Source: Halocaridina rubra
Lineage: Eukaryota; Arthropoda; Malacostraca; Decapoda; Atyidae
Assembly (NCBI GenBank): GCA_037179515.1
Contig: JAXCGZ010003866.1
Location: forward strand, 62,001 to 126,000
Reading direction: 5' to 3'
Length of the DNA stretch: 64,000 nucleotides
Part shown: in pieces, positions 1 to 21,089 of the stretch
Layout: each line of letters begins with the position of its first letter
Position numbering within the stretch: position 1 is the first letter of the stretch
Translations under genes and position numbers: made by a program
Notes under the pieces: generated by a model
Databases searched by the model: none
The model's input: only the letters and a program-made list of their open reading frames with translations
What the model was told of the DNA's origin: nothing

Positions 1-74
1 GAGCTTCTATCACTGCAATCTGAGGGGGTGGGGTATTTTCTACTGTAAATACTGACTGAAACTCCTTGTTCAAT

Positions 75-76
<2 letters not shown>
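1..76 (-). mobile_element. CR1/L2-like retrotransposon fragment (ORF2 interior)
   Basis: These bases match 2643-2716 of the long element in this window almost exactly, so this is a piece of the same family's ORF2 (linker before the RT domain) on the minus strand. On its 5' side, in element orientation, it stops directly at a (TG)n/(GA)n microsatellite. It continues off the left edge. Confidence 0.85.

Positions 77-146
<70 letters not shown>
77..146. repeat. (GT)11(GA)24 compound microsatellite
   Basis: A pure GT run passes straight into a pure GA run. It directly abuts the retrotransposon fragment on its left. Confidence 0.97.
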
Positions 147-148
<2 letters not shown>

Positions 149-403
149 TTGTTAATAGGGCTACCCCCCAGACTCCCATGTAAAGTTAAATAACCTCATA
201 TATTATTAGATTAGGTTAGGTTTGGTGACTTGCTTCCTCCTAGACTTTTAAATGTTAAAACAGGAAACACAATGATGGATATCTTACATAGATAATAACG
301 AAAAATTGTGAAAAAGTTTCTTTCCTGTAGATTTCGTTGATCGCCATTTTAAATAAAATCGCATGTTAACACTTTCAACTGGCGTATTTCTAATCATCAC
401 TGA

Positions 404-610
404 TATGGTCATGTCGTTAGGAGAGATGAACAGTATGTTGGGAGGAGGGTGATGGAAATGGATAAACAGGGTAGGAGAGGGAGGGGGAGACCAAAGCGTA
501 GGTGGATGGATTGCATCAATGACGACCTGAGGTCTAAAGGTTTGTTGGGTGATGAGGTATGGGACAGGAACATATGAAGAACACTGGCCAGAAACATCGA
601 CCCCACATAA
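404..610 (+). pseudogene. RTE/BovB-like non-LTR retrotransposon, ORF C-terminus (broken)
   Basis: The frame starting at 404 reads YGHVVRRDE, then GRGRPKRRWMD, then a D-R-N-I segment and a terminal R-N-I-D-P before TAA at 608-610. This is the characteristic end of RTE-clade reverse transcriptase ORFs (RWYGHV, GRPxxRWxD, final NxDP). One in-frame TGA at 575-577 stands where a Trp codon is expected, so the copy is dead. The upstream RT is absent. Clade assignment is from memory of the motif; nothing else is coded here. Confidence 0.75.
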
Positions 611-817
611 AAGTGGGAAAAGATGTAGACGAACAAGACTGCTGTTGGTTTCTTGTTCGAAGGACTGGCGTTAACTGTAATCGCATCTGGCAAATACAAA
701 TGTCTATCATAGAGTAATTAACCTATAATCTGCATAAATATACTATTACAAGCCATTAAATGATAATCTGCCTCTTAGAGATAACAAGCGATAGTTACTC
801 ATTAAGCAGTGTATGTG

Positions 818-958
<141 letters not shown>

Positions 959-1116
959 TAGCTTTCATGTGGATAACAGTGTGGTTAGCAGTGTATTATT
1001 ACATGACGGTTTCATTGTGTGTGTGTGATTACCTAATTGTGATTACCTAATTGTGTTTACGGGAAAGAGCCCAAAGTTCGTATCTTCCCGTCTCCTGATC
1101 GGTTCCATTTTTAGAC

Positions 1117-4035
1117 TTAGTGATACTTATCGTACCTGTCCTTAAAACTAGGGATTGAGATAGCATTAACTACCTCCTCGCTTAGCCAATTCCAATTATC
1201 AACTACTCTTACACTGAAAAAGTATTTCCTTACATCCTGCAAACAAGTTTTCTTACGAAGCTTCAAACTATGACCTCTAGTTCTAGAGCCAGCCATATCG
1301 AAATATCGATCCCTATCCACTCTATCATAACCATGAAGGAATTTAAAGACTGTCACCATATCCCCCCTTACTCTTCTAGCTTCGAGTGATGGCAAGTCTA
1401 ATTCCCTCAGCCTCTCATCATAACTGAGATTGCGTATTTCTGGCACCAGTTTCGTGGCATGTCTTTGAACTTTTTCAAGCTTAGCTATGTGCTTTTTCAA
1501 GTGTGGATTCCAAAAGGGGGCTGCATATTCGAGTTTTGGCCTCACATAGGTTACATAAATATTTCTGAACATTTCCTTGTCCATGTGCCTGAAGGCTACC
1601 CTTACATTTGATAAGAATGCATATGCTGCCCTTACTACGTCATTTATATGTATTTCTGGAGACAAATCTGCCAGTATGTTTACTCCTAGATCTCTCTCAT
1701 TTTCTGTCTCTTGAAGTTGTACTCCAGCCACCGAGTAGTCAAGCTTGGGCCTTCTTGCACTTGTACCCATTCTCATTACCTTACATTTTGAGGTATTGAA
1801 TTTCATTAGCCACTTTTCTGACCACTCATGCAGATTATTTAGATCCTCCTGAAGTTCTCTACCATTGTTCTCGTTTTTTACTTTCTTCACAATCTTTGCA
1901 TCATCTGCAAACATATTCATGAATGAATTTACAGACTCTGGTAGGTCATTTACATATACAAGGAACAAAAGTGGCCCTAAAACTGAACCCTGTGGAACTC
2001 CACTACTAACTCTTCTCCATTCAGACACTGAGTGTCTTACTCTAACCCTCTGTTCCCTTCCTTCTAAGTAAGTTTTTATCCATTCCAAGACATTTCCACC
2101 TATTCTAGCCATTGATTGCAGCTTCCTAATAAGTCTCCCATGTGGAACAGTGTCAATCGCTTTCTGGAAGTCTAGGAATATGCAATCTGCCCAGCCCTCT
2201 CTTTCCTGTAAGATTTGGCTTACCTCATCATAAAATTCTAATAAGTTTGTTACTGTTGATCTTCCTTCTCTGAAGCCATGTTGCCTCACTGACAAAAAGT
2301 TGAAGGATTCCAAGTGAAGAGAGATATGTTTCCTTAGTAGTTTCTCCATAAGTTTGCAAACTATGCTGGTCAAGGAAACTGGTCTATAGTTCAGAGCCGT
2401 ATCCCTCCTTCCCTTTTTGAAGATAGGTATCACATTTGCTTGTTTCCAGCATCTTGGAATCTCCCCCGACTCCAGTGACTCCTTAAATATGATACTTAGT
2501 GCCACTGATATTGTGTTTGCGCATTTTTTAAGCACATGAGGGGATATGTCATCAGGACCTGTAGCTTTATGAACATCTAAATCCATCAGCGCTTTGCATA
2601 CCTCTGTGGCTGTAAGGTTGATGTTCTCTAATACCGGCCCTTGAGCTTCTTTCACTGCAATCTGAGGGGGTGGGGTATTTTCTACTGTAAATACTGACTG
2701 AAACTCCTTGTTCAATTCTTTGCAGATCTCTTCGTCCGTCTCAGTGATGCTTCCATCCGCTCTCTTTAGCCTTAAAACCTGTTCTTTTACCTTCAGTTTT
2801 CCTCTGATAAAGCTGTGGAAAAGCTTGGGATTTTCTTTAGCCTTCCTGGTGATGTCCCTCTCATAATCTCTCTCTGCCTCTCTCCTTTTACTTAGGTAGT
2901 CATTTCTTGCTCTTTTGTAGGTTTGCCAGGCATTTATGTTTTTTCTCCTCCTATACCTTTTCCAGCATTTGTCTCTCCACTCCTTAGCTCTTTTACACCC
3001 ATTATCGAACCATTTCTCTCTGGCATGAATTACACCTACTTTGGTGACAGGTATGCAGCAATCTACTATCTTCCCATATTTCTCACAAAAGATGTCATAC
3101 ATTTCTTGTACAGATTTGTTGTAAAATAAGGTTCTCCAGTCAATAACTGCAAAAAGCTCATTTATTTTGATGTAATCTCCTTTCGGATAGTTCCTCCTCA
3201 TGTCCTCAGTGCCTCTACTCTCAGGAAGAATGTCTTCAATGATATACTCCATCAACAACACACAGTGGTCACTCTTTCCAATTGGTGGTTCATACTCAAT
3301 ATTTTCAATATCCAACACATTATCTGTGAACACTAGATCAAGTAGTGATGGCTCATCCCCACCCCTGGCTCTTGTTGGTTCCATTACATGTTGGTGTAGG
3401 AAATTCCCTTGTACGCAATCTAGGAATCTTGCCCCAAATGAGTCCTCACCACTGTGTGGGTCAAGATTTATCCAATCTATCTCTTTATGATTAAAGTCTC
3501 CCATAATCAAAATCCTACATTTTTTCTCCCGTGCCATGTTAACAACTGAGTTTATGACTTCAATAGTACCTATATGACTTTCCTCATAAATTTCAAGCCT
3601 ATTTTGGTTCCTTGGTGGGTTGTATACAACAGTTATTATAATGCTCTCTGACCCAGTATTTATGCGAGCAACAAGAAATTCCCTGAACTCACTTTCTATA
3701 GCCAAGTTTATTTCTTCAACTTGAATCCTCTCACTTATGAGCAGTGCTATCCCTCCACCAGTCCTCTCAGATCTTTCGACCCTTAGTATTCTGAAGCCCT
3801 TAGGAAAAACTGTGACACTGTTTATGTCCTCACTCAACTTAGTCTCTGTAATTGCTACTATATCTGCCTTACTGTTGTGAATCCTATCATTTAATTTTAC
3901 TGCCTTACCAGCTAATCCATCAGCATTTGTGTATAACAATCTTAATGAGGCCCCATCCCCTGATCTTCTGTCATTATCTTCTTTATCTCCCCTTTGTCTG
4001 GAAGTATTCTGTAACGAAAATTTTTCTTCTCTTCT
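1117..4035 (-). CDS. Retrotransposon ORF2: endonuclease plus reverse transcriptase
   Basis: The open frame runs from just after a TGA at 4038-4036 to the stop at 1117. From the YTNADGLAGK start of the endonuclease it is about 940 aa. Endonuclease landmarks are the Asn of YTNADG, the Glu of AITETKL, GDFNH and KSDHC. RT landmarks are FLDFQKAIDTVPHG (catalytic Asp present; the usual KAFD Phe is Ile), SGVPQGSVLGP and MFADDAKI with both catalytic Asps. The C-terminus has the CR1/L2-like VRPKLEYAAPFWNPHLKKH region. No ATG occurs until about 136 residues in, after the first two endonuclease catalytic residues, so expression needs frameshifting, reinitiation or a non-AUG start. No frameshift or stop is seen. 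Confidence 0.92.
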   Translation of the reverse strand, partial: RREEKFSLQNTSRQRGDKEDNDRRSGDGASLRLLYTNADGLAGKAVKLNDRIHNSKADIVAITETKLSEDINSVTVFPKGFRILRVERSERTGGGIALLISERIQVEEINLAIESEFREFLVARINTGSESIIITVVYNPPRNQNRLEIYEESHIGTIEVINSVVNMAREKKCRILIMGDFNHKEIDWINLDPHSGEDSFGARFLDCVQGNFLHQHVMEPTRARGGDEPSLLDLVFTDNVLDIENIEYEPPIGKSDHCVLLMEYIIEDILPESRGTEDMRRNYPKGDYIKINELFAVIDWRTLFYNKSVQEMYDIFCEKYGKIVDCCIPVTKVGVIHAREKWFDNGCKRAKEWRDKCWKRYRRRKNINAWQTYKRARNDYLSKRREAERDYERDITRKAKENPKLFHSFIRGKLKVKEQVLRLKRADGSITETDEEICKELNKEFQSVFTVENTPPPQIAVKEAQGPVLENINLTATEVCKALMDLDVHKATGPDDISPHVLKKCANTISVALSIIFKESLESGEIPRCWKQANVIPIFKKGRRDTALNYRPVSLTSIVCKLMEKLLRKHISLHLESFNFLSVRQHGFREGRSTVTNLLEFYDEVSQILQEREGWADCIFLDFQKAIDTVPHGRLIRKLQSMARIGGNVLEWIKTYLEGREQRVRVRHSVSEWRRVSSGVPQGSVLGPLLFLVYVNDLPESVNSFMNMFADDAKIVKKVKNENNGRELQEDLNNLHEWSEKWLMKFNTSKCKVMRMGTSARRPKLDYSVAGVQLQETENERDLGVNILADLSPEIHINDVVRAAYAFLSNVRVAFRHMDKEMFRNIYVTYVRPKLEYAAPFWNPHLKKHIAKLEKVQRHATKLVPEIRNLSYDERLRELDLPSLEARRVRGDMVTVFKFLHGYDRVDRDRYFDMAGSRTRGHSLKLRKKTCLQDVRKYFFSVRVVDNWNWLSEEVVNAISIPSFKDRYDKYH

Positions 4036-4956
4036 TCATTTCTTTCATCATTTAACCTTCTTGCCTCTTGCAACAAGTTTTTGATCTTTCCCATCTCTTC
4101 CTGTGTTCTGTATCGTCTAATGAACACTTCTTTGCATTCTTGAAGGTCTTTTAGACTTTTTTTTCTCAACAATATTTCCCTACATGTTTCCCCTCTCTCA
4201 AAGGTTACTTTTGTTGGTCTCGGCTTTCCTTCCCTCGAATATTTACCTAGTTGGTGTATGTTTAAAATATCCTCAGGACCACATACTACTCCAAGCTTTC
4301 TTATCAGGTCTACAACGCTAGCTTTATTTTCTTCAAGTCTCCCCTGCCATGTTGGCTCCTGGGATTCACTTATGCCTGAGATTACCACTGTCTTCTCCTT
4401 ATCAAGTGCCTGTCTGATGAGTGGGTTTGCCCTTTCCATCACAACGTCTTTCATTTTTTCGATTACTGTCTCTTTATAGTCAACTGTTTGTATGTTATCC
4501 AGTGCCACCACCTTTACAGCCTCTTTTACTGCCACATTTCCCTTTAGTGCATCAGCAAAGGACGTTTCCATGGCATCATTTTCCATATTCAGCTCCTGGA
4601 ACTCTTTTCTGAACTGTTCAATGTTTTCCTTAATCTGGACATTCCAAGCAGCAATCTCGTCTCTCTCAGAAGAGAGCAGTGAACTAACATCTAATTCCTT
4701 TAGGTTGTCATTCAGCTGTTTGTTTTTATCTTCTTGTTTAGAAATTCTAGATTCTAGTTGACTCTTTTCCCCTTCCAGCTTCTTTATTCTTTTTTCTAGT
4801 TCCTTTCTCTCCTGCCCTTGTGCTTTATTTGCTTCCTCCAAAGATCTTATTTGTTCTCTGAGTGTTTCATTCTCTTTCATTTCTCCATCCATATTCCGAA
4901 TTTTATCATCAAGGCTTATAACCATTTCCTCTAACTTCTTGATTCTCTGTTTAAGT

Positions 4957-4958
<2 letters not shown>
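3942..4958 (-). CDS. Retrotransposon ORF1 protein (coiled coil plus RRM-like), 5'-truncated
   Basis: The first ATG is at 4925-4923 and gives 327 aa. The frame continues upstream without a stop for 11 more codons (LKQRIKKLEE) to the truncation point, so the true start is missing. Residues about 1-110 form heptad-rich coiled coil, expected to trimerise the protein. Residues about 165-325 resemble the L1-type ORF1p RNA-binding module: VVISGISES, GKPRPTKVTF, then VFIRRYRTQEE. No CCHC zinc knuckle is seen. The expected role is binding element RNA in the RNP; this is family knowledge, not shown here. Translation ends at TAA 3944-3942. The ORF2 frame overlaps the last 90 or so nt at -1. Confidence 0.85.

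Positions 4959-4994
<36 letters not shown>
4959..4994. repeat. (TG)n microsatellite between two retrotransposon copies
   Basis: A pure TG run separates the 5' end of the near-complete copy from the 3' end of the next copy. It is probably the CA tail of the right-hand copy. Confidence 0.95.
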
Positions 4995-4995
<1 letters not shown>

Positions 4996-5399
4996 TTACC
5001 TAACTGTGCTTACGGGAAAGAGCCCCAAATTACTAACTTCCCGTCTCCGGATCGGTTCCAATTTGCACTTCGTAATACTTATCACACTTGTCCTTAAAAC
5101 TATGGATTGAGTTAGCATTAGTTACCTCCTCGCTTTGCGAATTCCAATTGTTAACTACTCTTACACTAAAAAGTACTTCCTTACATCCTGCAAAGAAGTT
5201 TTCCTACAAAGTTTCAAACTATGAAATCTTGTTCTAGTGCCAGCCATATCAAAATATCGATCCCTGTCCACTCCATATAACCACGAAGGAATTTAAAAAT
5301 TGTCACCATATCTCTTCTGAATTTTCTAACTTCGAGTGATGGTAAGTCTAATTTCTTCAGCCTCTCATCATAACTGAGATTGCGTATTTCTGGCACCAG
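4993..5399 (-). mobile_element. CR1/L2-like retrotransposon, 3'-end fragment
   Basis: This is a second copy with the same 3' terminus (ATTACCTAACTGTGCTTACGG on the + strand) and the last part of ORF2 (PEIRNLSYDERLKKLDLPSL). It is more diverged than the neighbouring copy, with small deletions in the coding part. Its 5' end is cut off against the poly(T) of the repeat at 5401. Confidence 0.88.
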
Positions 5400-5400
5400 G

Positions 5401-5727
5401 TTTTTTTTTTATGATTATGACCCCAGGACGGGCCAAAAAAATTAAAATAAAACAGCTCCCACCAAGCCTGGGCACGAAGAATACATTAAGTAAAAAGTAA
5501 CAGATGGAGAGTGTAATGACTTGTCAGAAGAGAAGGGATAATAAGAGGTGTGTAATGAATATCCAAGAATAGTCAGTGTTGATGTAGGCATAAAATATAA
5601 CCGTAACTGAAGGAAGACTTAACATCGAACTGTCCTGGACAGTCCTAATAAAGTTTAAAAATCCTTCTCCTGTAGTAACGCAACGGGCGACTGTTGCCAT
5701 GGACCAACCTACTACATGCAAAATTGT
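5401..5727 (-). repeat. Interspersed repeat C (A-tailed retroelement end)
   Basis: It starts on + with poly(T), then the shared strings CAGGACGGGCC, CCTGGGCACGAAG, GTCAGTGTTGATGTAGGCAT, CTGTCCTGGACAGTCCTA and CCATGGACCAACCTACTACA. Copies recur at 9217 and 42741-43385. The tail is A-rich on the minus strand, as expected for a retrotransposed element in that orientation. Its identity is unknown. Confidence 0.75.
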
Positions 5728-5729
5728 GC

Positions 5730-6001
<272 letters not shown>

Positions 6002-6558
6002 AAGCTAAATGCAATAATAGTTTTAAAAAAATATATTATATGCAACCACATAAATACAAATTGAAAAGTAAAATAAGTACAAAATTTTCACTTCGTTCGA
6101 GTATATTTTGTCAAAGCATCATTCCCCATTTTTTTATATTCATTGTCTGCACACGTGTTCACACTAAGCAATATAAACGCGTTTCAACACTTATTACGGG
6201 TGATGATCATGTTCAATCCTGGATTATGTAATCGGCCGAGAATGCTGAGAACATGAATTTCTGCACTCAAAAGCAGGTTTTGCCAACATTTTAGTTGTAA
6301 ATTAATATCTGTAATCTTGAATTACAAAAGCAAACTTTGTTAAGGTAACATAATGCTTTATGAACTCATTTCTGTTTGTAATTTGTTAGATAAATAAAAT
6401 TATGCTCAATACAGGTTAGCAACAAAGGTCATACATATGCTCTATCTAGGGCACCAAGCAGCGATTCAAAGGACATTCAATAGCAAGCAAGCAATGTAAT
6501 TACGTTCAATACGGGGCCCACGGGGGCAAGCAGAGATTATGCTCCTTATGGGGCGAAA

Positions 6559-6566
6559 TCACATGA
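6559..6566 (+). promoter_or_regulatory. Candidate CLEAR/M-box element (TCACATGA)
   Basis: TCACATGA reads TCATGTGA on the other strand, the M-box form of the E-box bound by MITF/TFE factors. It lies about 117 bp upstream of the cathepsin D ATG, and lysosomal genes are classic targets of this family. An 8-mer can occur by chance. Confidence 0.3.
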
Positions 6567-6682
6567 TCCACTCCACCTTTGACAGAGTCATTCTGAAGGT
6601 TGGGTCTGAGTTGGGTAGATTCCATTTCAGCGGCTTTTCTTCATTGTTTTCTAGCTAAATCTAGGAACACTTAGTGCCTAGA

Positions 6683-17009
<10,327 letters not shown>

Positions 17010-18175
17010 ATGAGCAAATACCTTATGTTTCTCGGCAGTTTCAAGCATCTACTTTGTGTGTTGGGAAATTATTGGAATGACAAATGAAAATTTGAGATAT
17101 GTAAGTAGGGGTAATTATACAATAGTGTGATTGAAATGAAATTTTTTGAGACCATTTGGTTGTGATAAGCAGAGCTACATCAGCTTATAGGCACTGTGTA
17201 TGTTAAACAATTTTAAATAGGTTTTTAGTGTTCACTTGTCTAATTGTACATTTTTCACATTTTAAAAGCAATAGATGTATTAACGATCGAACAAAACTAT
17301 TAAATTCAGTTCACTTTTGTGGAATCTCTCATATACTGTAATTTAAAACTGCCTTTTTATAATTTTAAATTCGTATTCATAGTTCTGTTAATATTGTTTT
17401 AACTTCTCAGAATATGGAATACGTGAAAAAATTTAAAATAACTTTTCCTCTACTTGCATTTTATATTATAGTATTTTTAGATTCATGCAATGAAGCAATA
17501 ATAAATATGGTACCTATGTTAATATTCCTTCAAAATGCATTTACTTCCTTACCCTGAAGGAATAATTCATTCAATACTATTTACACCCAATATTGTCACA
17601 ATTTGATATTAGTGTGAGCTTGTTTTCCTTGCAATGTACTGCACTGTATTCCTAGTTGGCTGAACACTTGTCATCGCTTACCATAATGCACTCTTAGGAC
17701 CTGATTGATGATGTACTTTTGCCAATTGAATAAGTAAATCTAAGTTACTGCTTATGGCATACCTTCAGTAGACCAATAAGTATTGAAACATTTTAAATAT
17801 GTATTGTATATTCAGTATATAAATGGCTACATTCATGTATAGTCATCTTAGAATACAATATATAGATGTGTGCAGTAGAGTATATGTATTTCTTATTGCA
17901 GTTCAGATGTACTAATTATGTAAGGAACGATAAGGTAATGAAAGATGTAATTGATAACCAAACTTAGTATATGTCAAAGCAGATGTGATATTATAAGTAC
18001 GGTAATAATACGTGGTAGGTAAAATTGAAATGAAGAGCTGTCCTGGGACTATGGAGCCAGGTTTATGTGGGATTAATTATTTTAGCAATTATTTTTGTAG
18101 AAAAAATTGTGGATAGTACATTGTCAGTATAATAATGGAGTTATGCCTTGCCTTGACTGAGATAAACCATGTTGT

Positions 18176-18181
18176 AATAAA
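18176..18181 (+). terminator. Candidate poly(A) signal of the cathepsin D gene
   Basis: AATAAA is followed by a GT-rich stretch (ACTTTGTTGTGATTTG), the usual layout of a cleavage signal. It would give a 3' UTR of about 1.2 kb. Another AATAAA at 17500-17505 would give a shorter one. Confidence 0.4.
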
Positions 18182-19133
18182 CATTAGTTCTTTCATATGA
18201 ATTTATACTGACTTTGTTGTGATTTGTAAACGAATTCTGGAATATATGTCCTGAAGGAAGTTGGTGTGTTAAGAAGAGTAAGACCCTAGCTGTGTTAGCT
18301 GTTCAATAAATTCTAGTTAAGATAAGGAGAGAATTTAATTACTTTAACTTGTTTTGGTGAGCTGTAACTGGCTAGAACCCCTCAGTGATTACGATTATTG
18401 CACATAGCATATTAGCAGATTTTCTAAAACATCCTTATACCTGCTAATTTGACAGGGGGCTAGATGATGATTGACACTTTTACTGTTTTCTCTACATCCT
18501 ACACATGAAGAAGGGAAAACTTCACTTTGTACCATTGAATGAAATGGGCCAAAAATCTGGCCCTTAGAATTATTTCAATAAGTGTTATTCTTTGTTTATG
18601 TATACGTTTTCTACCATGTTCGTGTTCTCTTCAAGACCAAAGCTATACCTCACATTTTTACAATACCAAAGTCGTCTCATTAATTGTCTTACTAATATTA
18701 CACACACGGGAGCATGAAATAAGGTAAAATCAACAATCTTTTCTCAAACAAACAGAAGCAATCAAGGGAGATGATGTTGCAACTGGAGTGAAAATTAATA
18801 GTAAACGAAGATTGTAGAGAAGTAATTTCAAACAACATCTCTCCCCTTACTCACCACCTTCCACTTATGCCACCAATTCTCTTCCATACAGGTACGGTGA
18901 CTTTAGGTTTTGTTTTATATTTTATCTATTTACATTGTTTGTTCTTTTTGTGTATGATTTAATGATTTTCACTTTTTTATACAAATTCGTGTATGAAGTA
19001 GTTATGAATGTGTATAAAAGCAATCATCATGGGTCCAAGAATGGCTTAATCCATTTTATATTGATTCTTATTGGAAAAATTGTGTAAGTTTCGAACACAT
19101 TCAGGAACGAATTAAATTAAAAAACCGAGGTTC

Positions 19134-19264
<131 letters not shown>

Positions 19265-19949
19265 TCTTCGAAAACCATAGCAGTTTTTCCTAAAAGGCAA
19301 TGTGAAGAGGATTATTCCATTCTTGGACTCCAGGCGATTGCTTATCTAATCACTTTATGCATTAGTTTGTATACAAAAACAATGAAGTCATTAAGTAATA
19401 AGCAAATATAATAAAAATAAATGTAGTCAGAATGTAAAGCAAACTTTAATTAAACAATACCTGTCCGGAGGAGAGTTGATGGTATAACTGGAGGGTGGCG
19501 AGATGTTATTCAGTTATCTGCAATCTTTGTATACTACTAACTTTCCATACCTTTGCAACACCTGCTTCCTTGATCGCTTCTTTATGTTTGGGAAAAGTAA
19601 ATTGCTGAATTTGCTATATTGAATTGCTTTTTTGTGAAGGAATAGTTGATAACTTGAATGCATTAAGTGAGGAAACAGTAAATGCTAAGAGTAAGAATAC
19701 AGTATGAATCTGACAAGGAGACGGGGAGTTATGAGAATAGGGATCCTTATGTGAATAATGATGTGCCAATCTGCATAACTTGTTTTTGCCTAATTTTTGT
19801 GAACATTGGAAGAGCAGTTAGTGCTTGTGAGTAACTTGATGCTATGGTTTCATACCTTTGTGTAAAAGTTGGTGTGAGAGGAAACCGTAATAAAAAAACC
19901 GAAAAAGTTATAACTGGAAGAGCAAACTTTTTGATCAAAAAGGCACTTT

Positions 19950-21060
19950 AAAAAGTAAAGTCAATGATAATCTCGGGCATATGTGAATCTCAAGTCAATA
20001 TGGCAGGAAAGAGAAAAGTTAATACAGTAATGCTAAGGTTTTAGAACTGATAAGGAAATTTGGGGAATATGTTGGTATATACTGTAGAGAATACTCCTCC
20101 CTCTAATATTGCAGAGATAAAGAGATCAAGGCCAATATCGGAGAACACTGTCCCTTTAACTACAGAGGTATGCAAAGCGCTGATGGAGTAAGATGCTCAT
20201 AAAGCTATGGAGTCTGGCGATAGATCCCCTTATGTACTCAAGATACATTCTAAACTATCATCAGTAAAGCTCTGCATTTTATTTGATAACTTGCCGGAAT
20301 CTGCAAAGACTCAAAGATGATGGAAGCAAGCAAACATGGTACTATCATCAAAAAAGGGAATAAGAGAAACAGCTCTAAACAATAGCTCTTCCACTGACAC
20401 ACATAGTTTGCAAAGTTATGGAGAAACTACTGAGAAAACTCATTTCTTCTCACTAGTGTCACTCAGCTATAAGCAGTGATATGACATGGCTTCAGAGAAA
20501 GCAGGTCTTTGCAAACTAACTTCTAGAATTTTAAGGCGAGGTAAGCCAAATCTTACAAAAAATAGAGGGCTGGACATATTTTTAGGTTTTCAGAAGGTAT
20601 TGATACAGTCCTACAAGGGAGATTTATTAAATAGCTGCAAGTATTGGCAGGAATAGGAGAAAATGTCTTGGAATGGATAAAAACTGATTTAGGGTCTGAG
20701 TAAGACATGCACTGTCTTCCTGGCAACAGGTTAGCAGTTGGTTTACACTAGGATTAGTTTCAGTGTCACTTCTATTCCTTATACTGCATGTAAATGATGT
20801 GCCGAAGTTTATAAATTAAATTTTGAATATGTTTGCAGAAGATGCAAAGATTGTGAGGGAAGTAAAAGACGAGAATAATGGAAGACCTATATAGTCTGCA
20901 TGAATGATCAGACAAGAGGAAAATGAGATTCAGTAGCTCAAAATATAAATTTATGAAAAGGCAAGAGTACTTCAACTGAGAATGAAAATTATGTAGAGGT
21001 AAACGTATTGGCAAATTTGTCTCCAGAATTTCATATAAATGCTATAGTAAAGTTGTAGGC
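19950..21060 (+). pseudogene. Decayed CR1/L2-like retrotransposon
   Basis: Broken frames match the intact element: around 19965 an ISGICESQ segment equals ORF1's ISGISESQ, around 20155-20220 LTTEVCKALME and AHKAMES match the ORF2 linker, and at 20320-20340 WKQAN matches. There are many stops, frameshifts and internal deletions. It runs on +, opposite to the other copies. It is much older than the rest of the family. Confidence 0.75.
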
Positions 21061-21089
21061 CTATATGATTTCTTAATTGTATGTTTTCT

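Larger units (their letters stand above)
1027..4958 (-). mobile_element. Near-complete CR1/L2-like non-LTR retrotransposon with open ORF1 and ORF2
   Basis: In element orientation (minus): ORF1 (coiled coil plus RNA-binding domain), then ORF2 (apurinic-type endonuclease plus reverse transcriptase, no RNase H seen), then a short 3' UTR. The element ends in a tandem 14-15 bp unit built on ATTAGGTAATC, followed by a CA run, with no poly(A). It is 5'-truncated inside the ORF1 coiled coil, because the ORF1 frame stays open right up to a (CA)n run at 4959. Both ORFs lack stops and other copies are very similar, so the insertion is young. Clade placement rests on the RT and the C-terminal pattern (VVDNWNWLSEEVVNA then SFKDRYDKYH). 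Confidence 0.9.
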
